DNA of 64,000 nt from Flavobacterium suncheonense GH29-5 = DSM 17707 (GCF_000430025.1 NZ_AUCZ01000007.1:1-64000); one strand, 5' to 3'; counted from the first letter of the stretch, positions 38,092-46,887 are shown. Numbers and translations: made by a program. Notes: a model not told the origin generated them from the letters alone.

Positions 38092-39177
38092 TCAATTACA
38101 CTTTACAGCACCTTTGCCAATTTCATCACAAATGTACTGACCATTTTGACAATAGCCAACTAATTCGTCTTGAATAAATTGCAAAACGTTTTCTTTTACA
38201 TTCGCTGGATACAGCACATGCACATTCGCGCCCGCGTCCAGCGTAAAACAAAGCGGAATTTGCGTTTCGCTTCTGAATTTCCAGATTTTATTGATGATTT
38301 CCAAAGTGTTTGGTTTCATTAAAATAAAATACGGCATCGAGGTCATCATCATGGCATGTAGCGTTAAGGCTTCACTTTCCACTATTTTGATGAACGATTC
38401 CAGATAGCCGTTTTCCAAAACGCCTTTTATGGCTGATAAATTGTGATGCGCCTGCAAAAAACGCTGCTCCGCAAACGGATGTCCGTGCATTAAATCGTGT
38501 CCGACCGTGCTGGACACTTGTTTTTCGCCTTTGTCTACCAATAAAATGGTGTCCTGATAGTTTTTAAAATCGGGATGAACAGGCCATGGAAATTCCACTC
38601 CGAACAAATCGGAACTTCCGTCGATTTCCTTGTGCTTGCCCCAAACGACCACTTCCCCTTTCACACTTCGGCAGGCACTTCCGGAACCCAAACGCGCTAA
38701 AAAGGACGCTTTCTGATTGAAATAATCTTCAGAAATATTCGGGTTCAGGACTTTTTCAAGACTCATGATGTTCATCGCCAAAGCTGCCATTCCCGAAGCC
38801 GAAGAAGCAATTCCGGAGCTGTGCGGAAAGGTGTTTTCCGTGTCAATCGTAAAATGAAAGTCTTTCAGATACGGACAATACGATTCAATACGCTGGAAGA
38901 ATTTTAAAATTTTCGGTTTAAAATCTTCTTTGGGCTGTCCTTCAAACAACAAATCGAAAGAAAAAGTACCGTCATTTTCTTTTTTAGCGAATGCAAGTTT
39001 CGTAATCGTTTTGCAATGGTTAAGCGTAAAACTCACAGATGGATTCGCCGGAATCTGGTTATCCTTTTTTCCCCAGTATTTCACCAAGGCGATGTTACTG
39101 GGCGCGCTCCATTGGAAACTTCCGTTTTCTATCGCCAGATTGTAGTGGTTTTGAATAAAATCCTTTTCGGACATCAT
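38092..39177 (-). CDS. mvaD: Diphosphomevalonate decarboxylase
   Basis: ATP-dependent decarboxylation of mevalonate diphosphate to isopentenyl diphosphate. The product has 361 residues. The substrate-binding SAPSNIALVKYWGKKD near residues 24-40, FPHSSGIASSASGMAALA (phosphate loop) and ARLGSGSACRSV are diagnostic, as is FTLDAGANVHVLY near the C-terminus, whose Asp is catalytic. An alternative start lies at the second Met (39174). It heads the run mvaD, mevalonate kinase, UbiA. Confidence 0.95.
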   Translation of the reverse strand: MMSEKDFIQNHYNLAIENGSFQWSAPSNIALVKYWGKKDNQIPANPSVSFTLNHCKTITKLAFAKKENDGTFSFDLLFEGQPKEDFKPKILKFFQRIESYCPYLKDFHFTIDTENTFPHSSGIASSASGMAALAMNIMSLEKVLNPNISEDYFNQKASFLARLGSGSACRSVKGEVVVWGKHKEIDGSSDLFGVEFPWPVHPDFKNYQDTILLVDKGEKQVSSTVGHDLMHGHPFAEQRFLQAHHNLSAIKGVLENGYLESFIKIVESEALTLHAMMMTSMPYFILMKPNTLEIINKIWKFRSETQIPLCFTLDAGANVHVLYPANVKENVLQFIQDELVGYCQNGQYICDEIGKGAVKCN

Positions 39178-39252
39178 AAACTTGAAAATTTGAGCAAAGA
39201 TACTATTTTCCGCTGTTTGATGTTCAGTCCTTTTATATTCTTCGGAATTTGT

Positions 39253-39260
39253 TATTTTTG
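39253..39260 (+). promoter_or_regulatory. -7 box for tspO-like gene
   Basis: TATTTTTG matches TAnnTTTG, 18 bp before the ATG. No TTG at the matching -33 distance was found. Confidence 0.45.
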
Positions 39261-39278
39261 AAAAAGAGAAACAACCCT

Positions 39279-39758
39279 ATGAACCGAAGAATAACCAAAG
39301 TCCTGATGGTAGTCGTAACCTGTTTGTGTATCGGCTATTTTTCAGGAATCATTACCAAAGAAAGCATTGCCAACTGGTATCCGACCCTTGAAAAACCCTT
39401 TTTCAACCCGCCCAACTGGGTTTTTGCGCCGGTCTGGACCACGTTATACATTCTGATGGGAGTGGCTGCGGGTATCGTTTGGAATAAAATGGATTCGGAC
39501 CGCATCAATGTTCGCAAAGGCTTGCAGTTTTTTGCCATTCAGCTGGCCTTGAACTTTCTGTGGTCGTATCTTTTCTTCGGGCTGCACAATCCGCTTTTGG
39601 CACTTATCGAATTGCTGCTGCTCTGGCTGATGATTTACGAAACCTTCGTGGTTTTCAGACGGGTCGATAAACTGGCCGGATTGTTGTTCTTGCCTTATTT
39701 GGGCTGGGTAACTTTTGCAGGAATTTTAAACGCCGCCATTTTCTGGTTAAACCGATAA
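39279..39758 (+). CDS. tspO: TspO/MBR-family membrane protein
   Basis: A five-helix membrane protein of 159 residues, from ATG 39279; a TTG 30 bp upstream is in frame but overlaps the promoter. Helix order and the tryptophan-rich blocks WYPTLEKPFFNPPNWVF, PVWTTLYILMGVAAG and LNFLWSYLFFGLHNP are hallmarks of TspO, which binds porphyrins and related ligands. The final PYLGWVTFAGILNAAIFWLN is the conserved fifth helix. It stands alone, divergent from mvaD. Confidence 0.94.
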   Translation: MNRRITKVLMVVVTCLCIGYFSGIITKESIANWYPTLEKPFFNPPNWVFAPVWTTLYILMGVAAGIVWNKMDSDRINVRKGLQFFAIQLALNFLWSYLFFGLHNPLLALIELLLLWLMIYETFVVFRRVDKLAGLLFLPYLGWVTFAGILNAAIFWLNR

Positions 39759-39896
39759 CATTCATCGATTTTTTTCCCGTTTTGACCAATTCCAAAACCC
39801 AATAACTTTCTCATACTAAATATTTTAGCTAATTTTATACTGTAACAGCTTTCTTCGGAAAGACACCTAATGTATAACTCCTAAAAAGATTTAATT

Positions 39897-40424
39897 ATGA
39901 GTACGTTACTTGTTGTAATCATTGGCCTGATAGGCGTTTTATTAGGCTACATCATTGGAAAATCCGGAGGCTTCGGCAATAACTCTCTGGCCAATTTAAT
40001 AACCGAACTGGATCATAAGAAACTGCAACTACAGGAACTGCAGGCTGAAATTGACGAATTGAAATCAAAAAAAGATTCCGGCAGCCATATTCTGGGCTTT
40101 ACTTCCGGCGAACCGGTTCCTGTTGCGTTTGATCCCGAACTGGCTTCTTCTGTCATCGGAAGAAAAGTCGAAGAAAACGATTTGAAAATCATCGAAGGCA
40201 TTGGTCCGAAAATCGAAGAACTGTTCAAAACCTCCGGCATCATGAGCTGGAAACGGTTATCCGAAACTTCGGTAGACCGCTGCAACGAGATTCTGATGAA
40301 AGCCGGCGACCGTTTTGCCTTTCACAACCCAACGACATGGCCGCGTCAGGCGCGTTTGGCTTACGAAGGCAAATGGCGTGATTTAAAAGTTTGGCAGGAT
40401 TCTTTAATGGGTGGCCTGGAATAA
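39897..40424 (+). CDS. Membrane-anchored helix-hairpin-helix protein
   Basis: 175 residues: a glycine-rich N-terminal membrane helix (about 3-24), a coiled-coil stretch (about 33-60, LDHKKLQLQELQAEIDELK), a linker, and a C-terminal helix-hairpin-helix domain (about 95-160) with DLKIIEGIGPKIEELFKTSG, ending WPRQARLAYEGKWRDL. The HhH part matches the family often described as predicted flap-endonuclease-like 5' nuclease, but no nuclease residues are evident, so structural DNA binding or protein contact is equally possible. It ends 4 bp before the convergent flavoprotein gene. Confidence 0.82.
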   Translation: MSTLLVVIIGLIGVLLGYIIGKSGGFGNNSLANLITELDHKKLQLQELQAEIDELKSKKDSGSHILGFTSGEPVPVAFDPELASSVIGRKVEENDLKIIEGIGPKIEELFKTSGIMSWKRLSETSVDRCNEILMKAGDRFAFHNPTTWPRQARLAYEGKWRDLKVWQDSLMGGLE

Positions 40425-40428
40425 AACA

Positions 40429-41646
40429 TTACGCTTCCGTTATCGCTTTGGCTACCAAAAAACCGCCCGTCCAGGCATTCTGAAAATTGAAGCCGCCTGT
40501 AATGGCATCTATGTTTAAAATTTCACCGGCAAAATACAGGTTTTCGTGCACTTTGCTTTCCATGGTTTTGAAGTTGATTTCTTTTAAATCTATGCCGCCT
40601 GCCGTCACAAATTCTTCTTTAAACGTGCTTTTGCCGTTCACCTGAAATTGCCCGTTGGTGAGCTGGTTCGTTAAATCCGACAGTTGTTTTTTGGACACAT
40701 CTGCCCATTTGGTTTCCACAGCAATTCCCGAAGCCATCAGCAAACTTTCCCAAAGGCGTTTCGGGAATTCGAACGGACAGAATTTCAGCACCAGTTTTTT
40801 GGCGTGTTCTTCTTTCAGCTCTTTAAGGGTTTCCATAGCGGATTCAAAATCCATTTCGTGCAGCCAATTGACCTGTAAAGTGAAATGGTAATTTTTAGCC
40901 GCCAATTCTCTTGCGCCCCATGCGGATAAACGCAAAATACCGGGTCCGCTCATCCCCCAATGGGTAATCAATAACGGACCGGACGCTTTTAATTTGGAAT
41001 CTTTGACTTTAACGGATGCTAATGCCGAAACACCCATTAAATTTTTAATCCGTGCATCTTTGATATTGAAGGTGAACAGCGACGGAACCGGTTGCACGAC
41101 GGAATGACCAAGCGTTTGCATCAGCTCCCATATTTTCGGATTGCTTCCGGTGGTCATGACCAGTTTGCCGCATTTATAACTTTGCTGATTCGTTTCCACT
41201 TTCCAGTAACCGTCTCCTTTAAAAATTGACTGCACACTTTGCCCTGTTAACACCTCGATTCCGAGTTTTTTAGTGGCCGATACAAAACAATCGATTATGG
41301 TTTGCGAACTGTCGGAAACCGGAAACATGCGGCCGTCGTCTTCTATTTTCAGTTCGACTCCGTGCTTTTCAAACCATTCGATGGTATCGCCCGAACAAAA
41401 CTGATGGAACGGTCCTTTCAGTTCTTTTTCGCCTCTCGGATAAAATTTTACCAATTCGTTGGGCACAAAGCACGCGTGGGTGACATTACAACGTCCGCCT
41501 CCGGAGATTTTCACTTTGGTCAGCATTTCTTTTCCGCGTTCCAGAATGGCTATTTTTAATTTGGAATTATTTTCGGCCACATTGATGGCGGTAAAAAAAC
41601 CGGCCGCACCTCCGCCAACTATCAATACATCGTAATTTACCATCAT
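40429..41646 (-). CDS. HI0933/BaiN-like FAD-dependent oxidoreductase
   Basis: A 405-residue flavoprotein. The N-terminal dinucleotide fold VLIVGGGAAGFFTAINVA binds FAD, and KISGGGRCNVTHAC and the C-terminal FAGEILNIDAITGGFNFQNA are the HI0933-family signatures. These proteins are reductases or desaturases of unknown substrate; some gut relatives (BaiN) act on bile acids, which is not implied here. Its start codon overlaps the phosphodiesterase stop by 4 bp (41643-41646), so the two are translationally coupled. Confidence 0.93.
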   Translation of the reverse strand: MMVNYDVLIVGGGAAGFFTAINVAENNSKLKIAILERGKEMLTKVKISGGGRCNVTHACFVPNELVKFYPRGEKELKGPFHQFCSGDTIEWFEKHGVELKIEDDGRMFPVSDSSQTIIDCFVSATKKLGIEVLTGQSVQSIFKGDGYWKVETNQQSYKCGKLVMTTGSNPKIWELMQTLGHSVVQPVPSLFTFNIKDARIKNLMGVSALASVKVKDSKLKASGPLLITHWGMSGPGILRLSAWGARELAAKNYHFTLQVNWLHEMDFESAMETLKELKEEHAKKLVLKFCPFEFPKRLWESLLMASGIAVETKWADVSKKQLSDLTNQLTNGQFQVNGKSTFKEEFVTAGGIDLKEINFKTMESKVHENLYFAGEILNIDAITGGFNFQNAWTGGFLVAKAITEA

Positions 41647-42323
41647 AATCTGTCGGGAAAATCGGAAATTATACCGTCAATCTTGTAGGTTTCCAGACGC
41701 TGAATATCTTCGTCATGATTAACCGTCCACACGTTTATTTTATAGCCTCTGGATTTGGCCACCATTATATTGTCTTCCGTCAATAGTGAAAAATGCGGGT
41801 GAATGGCATAGGCGGAAAGCTCATCGGCCCATTCCAGCGCCTGTTCCACACTGGCCTGCGACAAAGCCGCCAACCGGATTTTGGGATTGATTGCCTTGGT
41901 TCGCTCCAACTCTTCTTTCTGAAAACTGGACACGATAAAATCTTCGTAGTGCCAGCCTCTTTCGGTTACATATTCTTCGATCAGCTGACAAACTGGTTCG
42001 GCTGTGCTGTGTCCTTTCAATTCGACATTGATCCAGCACTTCCGGTTGATTAACTCGAAGGTTTCCACTAAAGTAGGAATGCTGAACTCGCCGGCAACCG
42101 TTAACCTTTTTAGTTGCTCCAGCGTTAATTTATGAACTTCTCCGGAACCATTGGTCATCCGGTCTACGGTAAAATCGTGAAAAACCACCAATTCACCCGT
42201 TGCGCATACGTGTACATCCAGCTCAACGGCATTGGCACCTAAATCCAAAGCTTTCTGAAAAGACTCCAGCGTGTTTTCGGCCACGTACCCTTTCGCCCCG
42301 CGATGTCCGATTTTCTGTACCAT
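41643..42323 (-). CDS. Glycerophosphodiester phosphodiesterase
   Basis: A GDPD-family TIM barrel of 226 residues from ATG 42323, which puts IGHRGAKGYVAENTLESF (catalytic His and metal-binding Glu) at the N-terminus; an upstream in-frame ATG at 42350 would add 9 residues. ELDVHVCATGELVVFHDFTVDR carries the second His and metal ligands. NVWTVNHDED is the conserved C-terminal strand. There is no signal peptide, so it is cytoplasmic. It hydrolyses glycerophosphodiesters to glycerol-3-phosphate. It is coupled to the flavoprotein gene downstream. Confidence 0.94.
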   Translation of the reverse strand: MVQKIGHRGAKGYVAENTLESFQKALDLGANAVELDVHVCATGELVVFHDFTVDRMTNGSGEVHKLTLEQLKRLTVAGEFSIPTLVETFELINRKCWINVELKGHSTAEPVCQLIEEYVTERGWHYEDFIVSSFQKEELERTKAINPKIRLAALSQASVEQALEWADELSAYAIHPHFSLLTEDNIMVAKSRGYKINVWTVNHDEDIQRLETYKIDGIISDFPDRL

Positions 42324-42408
42324 AAAACTTTGGCATTTATTTAACGCCACAAAGATAATAGATTGTTGCGGGCCTCGTTACACTTTAAACCGAAGATTGA
42401 AAAGGATT

Positions 42409-42879
42409 ATGAAAAAACTACTTCTGCTGGCAGCGGTAAGCCTACTTCTTACGAATTGCTCTTCTAAAAAAGCAGCGGCCGAAAAGGCTTCGGAACCGAC
42501 GGTACAATACCGCGATGATTTCCGCTCGGTTTCAGATAAAAGCAAAACTGTTTTCCTAAAAGGACTTAACGCAACTTCTGAAAACTATTCCGTAATTATC
42601 CTGACCAAAGGTTTTATGGGAGAACATGTTACTGTTTTTAACGGGGAAAAAGCACTTTACAAGGGCAATCCCATCAGTCATCTGGAAACAGGAATTGCCG
42701 GCTATTTCAGAATTAAGAATACGGTCGCCACAAAAATCACGGATAAAATGAGTCAGAAAGAAGCGGTAATCGACAGCGAAAATGCCCAGAAATACAAGTT
42801 CATTTATATCATGAAGGACAATACGCTGCCCAATCCCTACAAAATAACATACAGCAATACGCTGAGACCGCTGAAATAA
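42409..42879 (+). CDS. Lipoprotein of unknown function
   Basis: 156 residues from ATG 42409, chosen because it begins the lipoprotein signal LLLAAVSLLLTNCSSKKAAA (lipidated Cys near residue 17). Past the lipid anchor and an Ala/Lys linker there is a small beta-rich domain with GFMGEHVTVFNGEKALYKGN. No known family is recognised. It ends in a terminator that faces tRNA-Leu on the other strand. Confidence 0.8.
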   Translation: MKKLLLLAAVSLLLTNCSSKKAAAEKASEPTVQYRDDFRSVSDKSKTVFLKGLNATSENYSVIILTKGFMGEHVTVFNGEKALYKGNPISHLETGIAGYFRIKNTVATKITDKMSQKEAVIDSENAQKYKFIYIMKDNTLPNPYKITYSNTLRPLK

Positions 42880-42881
42880 AA

Positions 42882-42905
42882 AAAGCCTCTCAAATGAGAG
42901 GCTTT
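42882..42905 (+). terminator. Terminator between lipoprotein gene and tRNA-Leu
   Basis: AAAGCCTCTC, loop AAAT and GAGAGGCTTT form a 10-bp perfect stem. A-run and T-run allow use in both directions, serving the lipoprotein gene and the convergent tRNA-Leu, whose 3' end is at 42907. Confidence 0.85.
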
Positions 42906-42906
42906 G

Positions 42907-42988
42907 TGCGGGTGATAGGACTCGAACCTACACACCGTGAGGCACCAGATCCTAAGTCTGGCGTGTCTACCAATTTCACCACACCCGC
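42907..42988 (-). tRNA. tRNA-Leu (TAG)
   Basis: An 82-nt class II tRNA. The acceptor is GCGGGTG/CACCCGC, the D arm contains AAATTGGTAGACAC, the anticodon stem CCAGA/TCTGG surrounds CTTAGGA (anticodon TAG), and the long variable arm is TGCCTCACGGTGT-like. The 3' CCA is not encoded. Confidence 0.96.
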
Positions 42989-43026
42989 GGGCTTATAAAA
43001 CAAGTAGTTGTTTCAGTAAGTGGGTG

Positions 43027-43055
43027 CAAAGATAGACATATTTTTGAAATTCCAA
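43027..43055 (-). promoter_or_regulatory. Promoter of tRNA-Leu
   Basis: On the minus strand TTG, an 18-bp spacer and TATCTTTG fit the Bacteroidota consensus (one base short of the usual 19-bp spacer). The -7 box ends 38 bp before the tRNA. Confidence 0.75.
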
Positions 43056-43205
43056 AACCTAAACCTCAAATTCTGAACAAACTTTTTATAAGTGTTTCAT
43101 TTTTAAAAAAATAAAAAACATCATTTTGGGTTTTAAGCCACCTTTTGCTAATTTAAATTCAAAAAAAATTGGGTTTCGGAATTTCAGTTTTGGGATTTCT
43201 ATTTG

Positions 43206-43213
43206 TATATTTG
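43206..43213 (+). promoter_or_regulatory. -7 box for M20 dipeptidase
   Basis: TATATTTG, a full match to TAnnTTTG, lies 23 bp before the ATG at 43237. The -33 TTG is not at the canonical distance. Confidence 0.5.
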
Positions 43214-43236
43214 GCTTTCATCATTTTAAAAATATA

Positions 43237-44625
43237 ATGGACAACATCAAACAGTACGTTCAGAACAACAAGGAACGTTTTCTTAATGAGTTAATCGAAT
43301 TGTTAAAAATACCTTCCGTAAGTGCGGACAGTGCTTATTCTCAGGACGTAATTGACACAGCCAATGCGGTAAAATCCAGTCTGGAAAAAGCAGGCTGCGA
43401 TTTCGTGGAACTTTGCGAAACTCCGGGCTATCCAATCGTTTACGGAGAAAAAATCATTGATAAAAACCTACCAACCGTTTTGGTGTACGGGCATTACGAC
43501 GTGCAACCGGCAGATCCGATAGAATTGTGGACCTCTCCTCCGTTCGAACCGGTCATCAAAACTACGGAATTACATCCGGAAGGTGCCATTTTCGCGCGCG
43601 GAGCCTGTGACGACAAAGGTCAGATGTACATGCACGTAAAAGCGTTCGAATACATGATTCAGAACAACTGTTTGCCGTGTAACGTAAAATTCATGATTGA
43701 AGGCGAAGAAGAAGTCGGATCGTCCAGTTTGGGCTGGTTTGTGGAACGCAATCAGGCAAAATTAGCCAACGATGTGATTCTGATTTCCGATACCGGCATG
43801 ATTTCCAACCAGCAACCGTCCATTACCACAGGACTGCGCGGCTTAAGTTATGTGGAAGTGGAAGTAACCGGACCGAACCGCGATTTACATTCCGGTTTAT
43901 ACGGCGGCGCGGTGGCCAACCCTATCAACGTATTGGCCAAGATGATTGCTTCTCTGCACGATGAAAACAATCGCATTACGATTCCGGGCTTCTACGACAA
44001 AGTGGAAGAATTATCGATGGCTGAAAGAGAAAAAATGGCACAACGCCCTTATTCGGAAGAGGCTTATAAAAAAGCGTTGGATATTGAAGAAGTATACGGA
44101 GAAACCGGCTACACCACCAACGAAAGAAACTCCATCCGTCCGACTTTAGACGTAAACGGAATCTGGGGCGGTTATACCGGAGAAGGAGCCAAAACGGTAA
44201 TTGCCAGCAAAGCCTATGCGAAAATTTCGATGCGTCTGGTACCGAATCAGGACTGGGAAGAAATTACCGAATTGTTCAAAAAACACTTCGAAAGCATCGC
44301 TCCGAAAGCCGTAAAAGTAAAAGTAACGCCGCACCACGGCGGACAAGGCTATGTAACCCCGATTGATTCCATCGGTTACCAGGCCGCCGCCAAAGCCTAT
44401 GCCGATACTTTTGGTGTACAACCGATTCCGGTGCGCTCCGGAGGCAGTATCCCGATTGTCGCCTTGTTTGAAAAGGAACTGAAATCCAAAACCATCATGA
44501 TGGGCTTCGGTTTGGACAGCGATGCGATTCACTCACCGAACGAACATTTCGGAGTATTCAATTATCTGAAAGGCATTGAGACCATTCCGTTATTCTACAA
44601 ATATTTCGCCGAACTTTCGAAATAA
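43237..44625 (+). CDS. M20-family dipeptidase / peptidase
   Basis: A zinc aminoacylase/dipeptidase-type enzyme of 462 residues, starting at ATG 43237; the in-frame extension to 43126 covers the promoter and is rejected. Metal and catalytic motifs of M20 are clear: VLVYGHYDVQPAD, FARGACDDKGQMYMH, MIEGEEEVGSSSLG and the C-terminal DSDAIHSPNEHFG with its His. The middle dimerisation domain has DLHSGLYGGAVANP. It is cytoplasmic and completes breakdown of imported dipeptides, which fits the peptide-uptake cluster elsewhere in the window. A strong terminator follows. Confidence 0.94.
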   Translation: MDNIKQYVQNNKERFLNELIELLKIPSVSADSAYSQDVIDTANAVKSSLEKAGCDFVELCETPGYPIVYGEKIIDKNLPTVLVYGHYDVQPADPIELWTSPPFEPVIKTTELHPEGAIFARGACDDKGQMYMHVKAFEYMIQNNCLPCNVKFMIEGEEEVGSSSLGWFVERNQAKLANDVILISDTGMISNQQPSITTGLRGLSYVEVEVTGPNRDLHSGLYGGAVANPINVLAKMIASLHDENNRITIPGFYDKVEELSMAEREKMAQRPYSEEAYKKALDIEEVYGETGYTTNERNSIRPTLDVNGIWGGYTGEGAKTVIASKAYAKISMRLVPNQDWEEITELFKKHFESIAPKAVKVKVTPHHGGQGYVTPIDSIGYQAAAKAYADTFGVQPIPVRSGGSIPIVALFEKELKSKTIMMGFGLDSDAIHSPNEHFGVFNYLKGIETIPLFYKYFAELSK

Positions 44626-44633
44626 ATTATAAA

Positions 44634-44658
44634 AAAAGGCATCAATCTGATGCCTTTT
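44634..44658. terminator. Bidirectional terminator after M20 dipeptidase
   Basis: AAAAGGCATCA (44634-44644) and TGATGCCTTTT (44648-44658) form an 11-bp stem with a 3-base loop between two convergent genes. Confidence 0.9.
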
Positions 44659-44664
44659 CTTTTG

Positions 44665-45498
44665 TTATTTTTTCTGTACCATCTTAAACAATTCAGGAAC
44701 GGAACGATAAATATAATCCGCATGTTGCCCGGTAAAATATTTATCAAATTTCTTATTGAACGCTTCTCTGTTTTTTTCGTCTTTCCATTTGGCTTTGAAC
44801 AGTTCGTCGTCTTTGTCCCAAGCTTTTTCCAGATCACCCAAGGCATCCACCACAAAAACTTCCACAAACTCCATATTGTTGGAACCCCAGGCGTGGGTAT
44901 AGGCAAAATAGGCTTTTAGAATATCATTCTTCATGGTCAGGTTCTCAAAAAGTTCTTTGTTGCATTCGTCAAATTCCTTATCAGTGCCGTCTTTCGGGGT
45001 GGCAAAAACGCTTTTACGCACATAATAAATCATGGGTTTGTCCGGTGCTTTGGCCATCATTTTAGGATCGCCGTAAGTGGTGTAAATTTCATCGGAATGA
45101 TTCGGAACATAATACTTTTCGCGTTTGTCAAAAAAGGCTTTACGAGCTTTTTCATCGGGCCAGGCCTGTTTCACAAGTTCCTGATTTTTCATCCAGGCTT
45201 TGTCGATGGCTTCCCAGTTCTCATACACATTTACAAAAACGATTTCGCTGTTATCGGCAGTAAAATAGTGATTCAAAACATTGTGCCCCACGATGAATTC
45301 GTTCTTCTTTACCACCTTTTCAAAGTATTCTTTTTCCAGTGCCAGCCATTCTTCAGCTTTGGCATTTTCAGCGGCAAAGTTGCGATGCGCCGTGGTAACC
45401 GTGAGATAATACATTTTCTTATCCTGTGCAAAAGACGATAACGGATACAGAAATACGATCAAAAAAAGGGCATAAAAACAAGTAGTTGCAGTTTTCAT
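44665..45498 (-). CDS. Secreted protein with two tandem copies of one domain
   Basis: 277 residues with a signal peptide (to about residue 25, ending SSFAQ). The mature part is two copies of about 120 residues. Copy 1 has FVNVYENWEAIDKAWMKN, AWPDEKARKAFFDKREKYY and HSDEIYTTYG; copy 2 has VEVFVVDALGDLEKAWDKDD, KWKDEKNREAFNKKFDKYF and HADYIYRSVP. Each ends with a His-x-Asp-x-Ile-Tyr block. The pattern of strands and helices resembles dimeric alpha/beta-barrel (ABM-like) domains, fused as a pseudo-dimer. No known family or catalytic site is recognised. It stands alone, convergent with the dipeptidase. Confidence 0.85.
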   Translation of the reverse strand: MKTATTCFYALFLIVFLYPLSSFAQDKKMYYLTVTTAHRNFAAENAKAEEWLALEKEYFEKVVKKNEFIVGHNVLNHYFTADNSEIVFVNVYENWEAIDKAWMKNQELVKQAWPDEKARKAFFDKREKYYVPNHSDEIYTTYGDPKMMAKAPDKPMIYYVRKSVFATPKDGTDKEFDECNKELFENLTMKNDILKAYFAYTHAWGSNNMEFVEVFVVDALGDLEKAWDKDDELFKAKWKDEKNREAFNKKFDKYFTGQHADYIYRSVPELFKMVQKK

Positions 45499-45700
45499 AA
45501 TTTCAAAATTTATAGTGATGACTCTTAAACCTATATTTTGAAATTCGAGGCAGTGTGGTGTTTGAAAACATGCGGTATTTAACGCAAATTTACGCTTTTT
45601 TTAACACAAGACCGTGATTTTCAACGGAATATCACCAGATTATAACACAAAAAAAATAAAAATAACCTCCTGACTTACAAGAAAATATAAAATTTGGCGT

Positions 45701-45708
45701 TACATTTG
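45701..45708 (+). promoter_or_regulatory. -7 box for DUF4407 gene
   Basis: TACATTTG matches TAnnTTTG, 29 bp before the ATG. No matching TTG at -33. Confidence 0.45.
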
Positions 45709-45737
45709 CTGTATCATCATCAATCAAAATCATCATC

Positions 45738-46838
45738 ATGTTAAAACGTTTTTTTATTCTGTGCTCCGGCGCGGATAAGACCTTACTCGACACTTGCAGC
45801 GAAGGCGAACAAACCAAGTATGTAGGCGTAGGCGCCACCGTTTTTTTTACCGCCGTTATGGCTTTTATCGCAGGAAGTTACGCCTTATACACGGTTTTCG
45901 ACAATGTGTATTTCGCCGTTTTCTTCGGAATCGTCTGGGGATTGCTTATCTTCAATTTAGACCGTTTCATCGTTTCGACTATCCGCAAACGCGATAATTT
46001 CAGAAGTGAATTTTTACAGGCTTCCCCACGGATTGTACTAGCCATGATTATCGCTATTGTAATTTCAAAACCGCTGGAAATCAAAATCTTTGAAAAAGAA
46101 ATCAATACGGTTTTACTGAAAGAGAAAAACGAAATGGCGATTGCCAACAAAAATCAGGTGACCAATTATTTCAAAGGCGATGTGACTAAAAATCAGGCGG
46201 AAATCGACAGCATCAAAGCGAACATCAAAGCCAAGGAAAAAGAAGTGGCCGATTTGTACCAATCCTACATCACCGAAGCCGAAGGAACCGCCGGAACCAA
46301 AAAAATGGGAAAAGGCCCAATCTATAAAGAAAAAAGAGCCGCTCACGATTTGGCTTTAAAACAGTTGGATTCGTTAAAAACCGCCTCAACGAAAGCCATA
46401 ACCGAAAAAGAAGCCCGCGCGAAAACGCTTCAGGCGGATTTAGACAAAAAAGTAGCCGATTCCAAGCCTATTATTGACGGTTTCGACGGGCTCATGGCAC
46501 GGATTACTGCTTTGGACAAATTGCCCTGGCTGCCGTCGTTCTTTATCATGCTGTTGTTTTTAGCGGTGGAAACGTCGCCGATTATAGCCAAATTGTTGTC
46601 ACCGCGCGGCGAATACGATTTCAAACTGGAAGACAACGAAACGGCTTTAAAAACCCATATCGAACAGAATGTGTACCAGCGCAACCTGCAAAAACAAACC
46701 GACGCCGGTATTTACGACCAGGTTTATGCAGACCTCCGCGACGACAAGGAACTTTACGATTACAAACGCAAAGCCGCTTCGGAATTGCTGAAACTGCAGT
46801 CGGATGCGTATGTGGAAAAGCAGAAAAATGTGATGTAG
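45738..46838 (+). CDS. DUF4407 membrane protein
   Basis: A 366-residue protein with four membrane helices: a pair at about 32-52 and 56-75, one at about 93-112, and one at about 255-275 (FFIMLLFLAVETSPIIAKLL). Between the third and fourth helix a charged coiled coil (about 125-245, many Lys, Glu, Ala) extends to one side. N-terminal MLKRFFILCSGADKTLLDTC is the usual start of this family. Function is unknown; family members occur in many Bacteroidota and are often next to genes for cell-surface or defence functions, which is not the case here. Confidence 0.9.
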   Translation: MLKRFFILCSGADKTLLDTCSEGEQTKYVGVGATVFFTAVMAFIAGSYALYTVFDNVYFAVFFGIVWGLLIFNLDRFIVSTIRKRDNFRSEFLQASPRIVLAMIIAIVISKPLEIKIFEKEINTVLLKEKNEMAIANKNQVTNYFKGDVTKNQAEIDSIKANIKAKEKEVADLYQSYITEAEGTAGTKKMGKGPIYKEKRAAHDLALKQLDSLKTASTKAITEKEARAKTLQADLDKKVADSKPIIDGFDGLMARITALDKLPWLPSFFIMLLFLAVETSPIIAKLLSPRGEYDFKLEDNETALKTHIEQNVYQRNLQKQTDAGIYDQVYADLRDDKELYDYKRKAASELLKLQSDAYVEKQKNVM

Positions 46839-46847
46839 TTTGTATTT

Positions 46848-46887
46848 AACCGCAAAGAGCGCAAAGGTTTACGCGATGAACACAAAG
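46848..46887 (+). repeat. Dispersed repeat family 1, copy A
   Basis: A 40-bp copy of an intergenic repeat beginning AACCGCAAAGAGCGCAAAG. It starts 9 bp after the DUF4407 stop. It pairs as a perfect 26-bp inverted repeat (46845-46870) with copy B at 47005-47030. Copies C and D lie near 50.2 and 50.6 kb. Confidence 0.8.

Noticed and set aside
43126..43236. N-terminal extension of the M20 dipeptidase
   Set aside because: It covers the -7 box TATATTTG and adds 37 residues without similarity to the family; the ATG at 43237 starts the normal domain.
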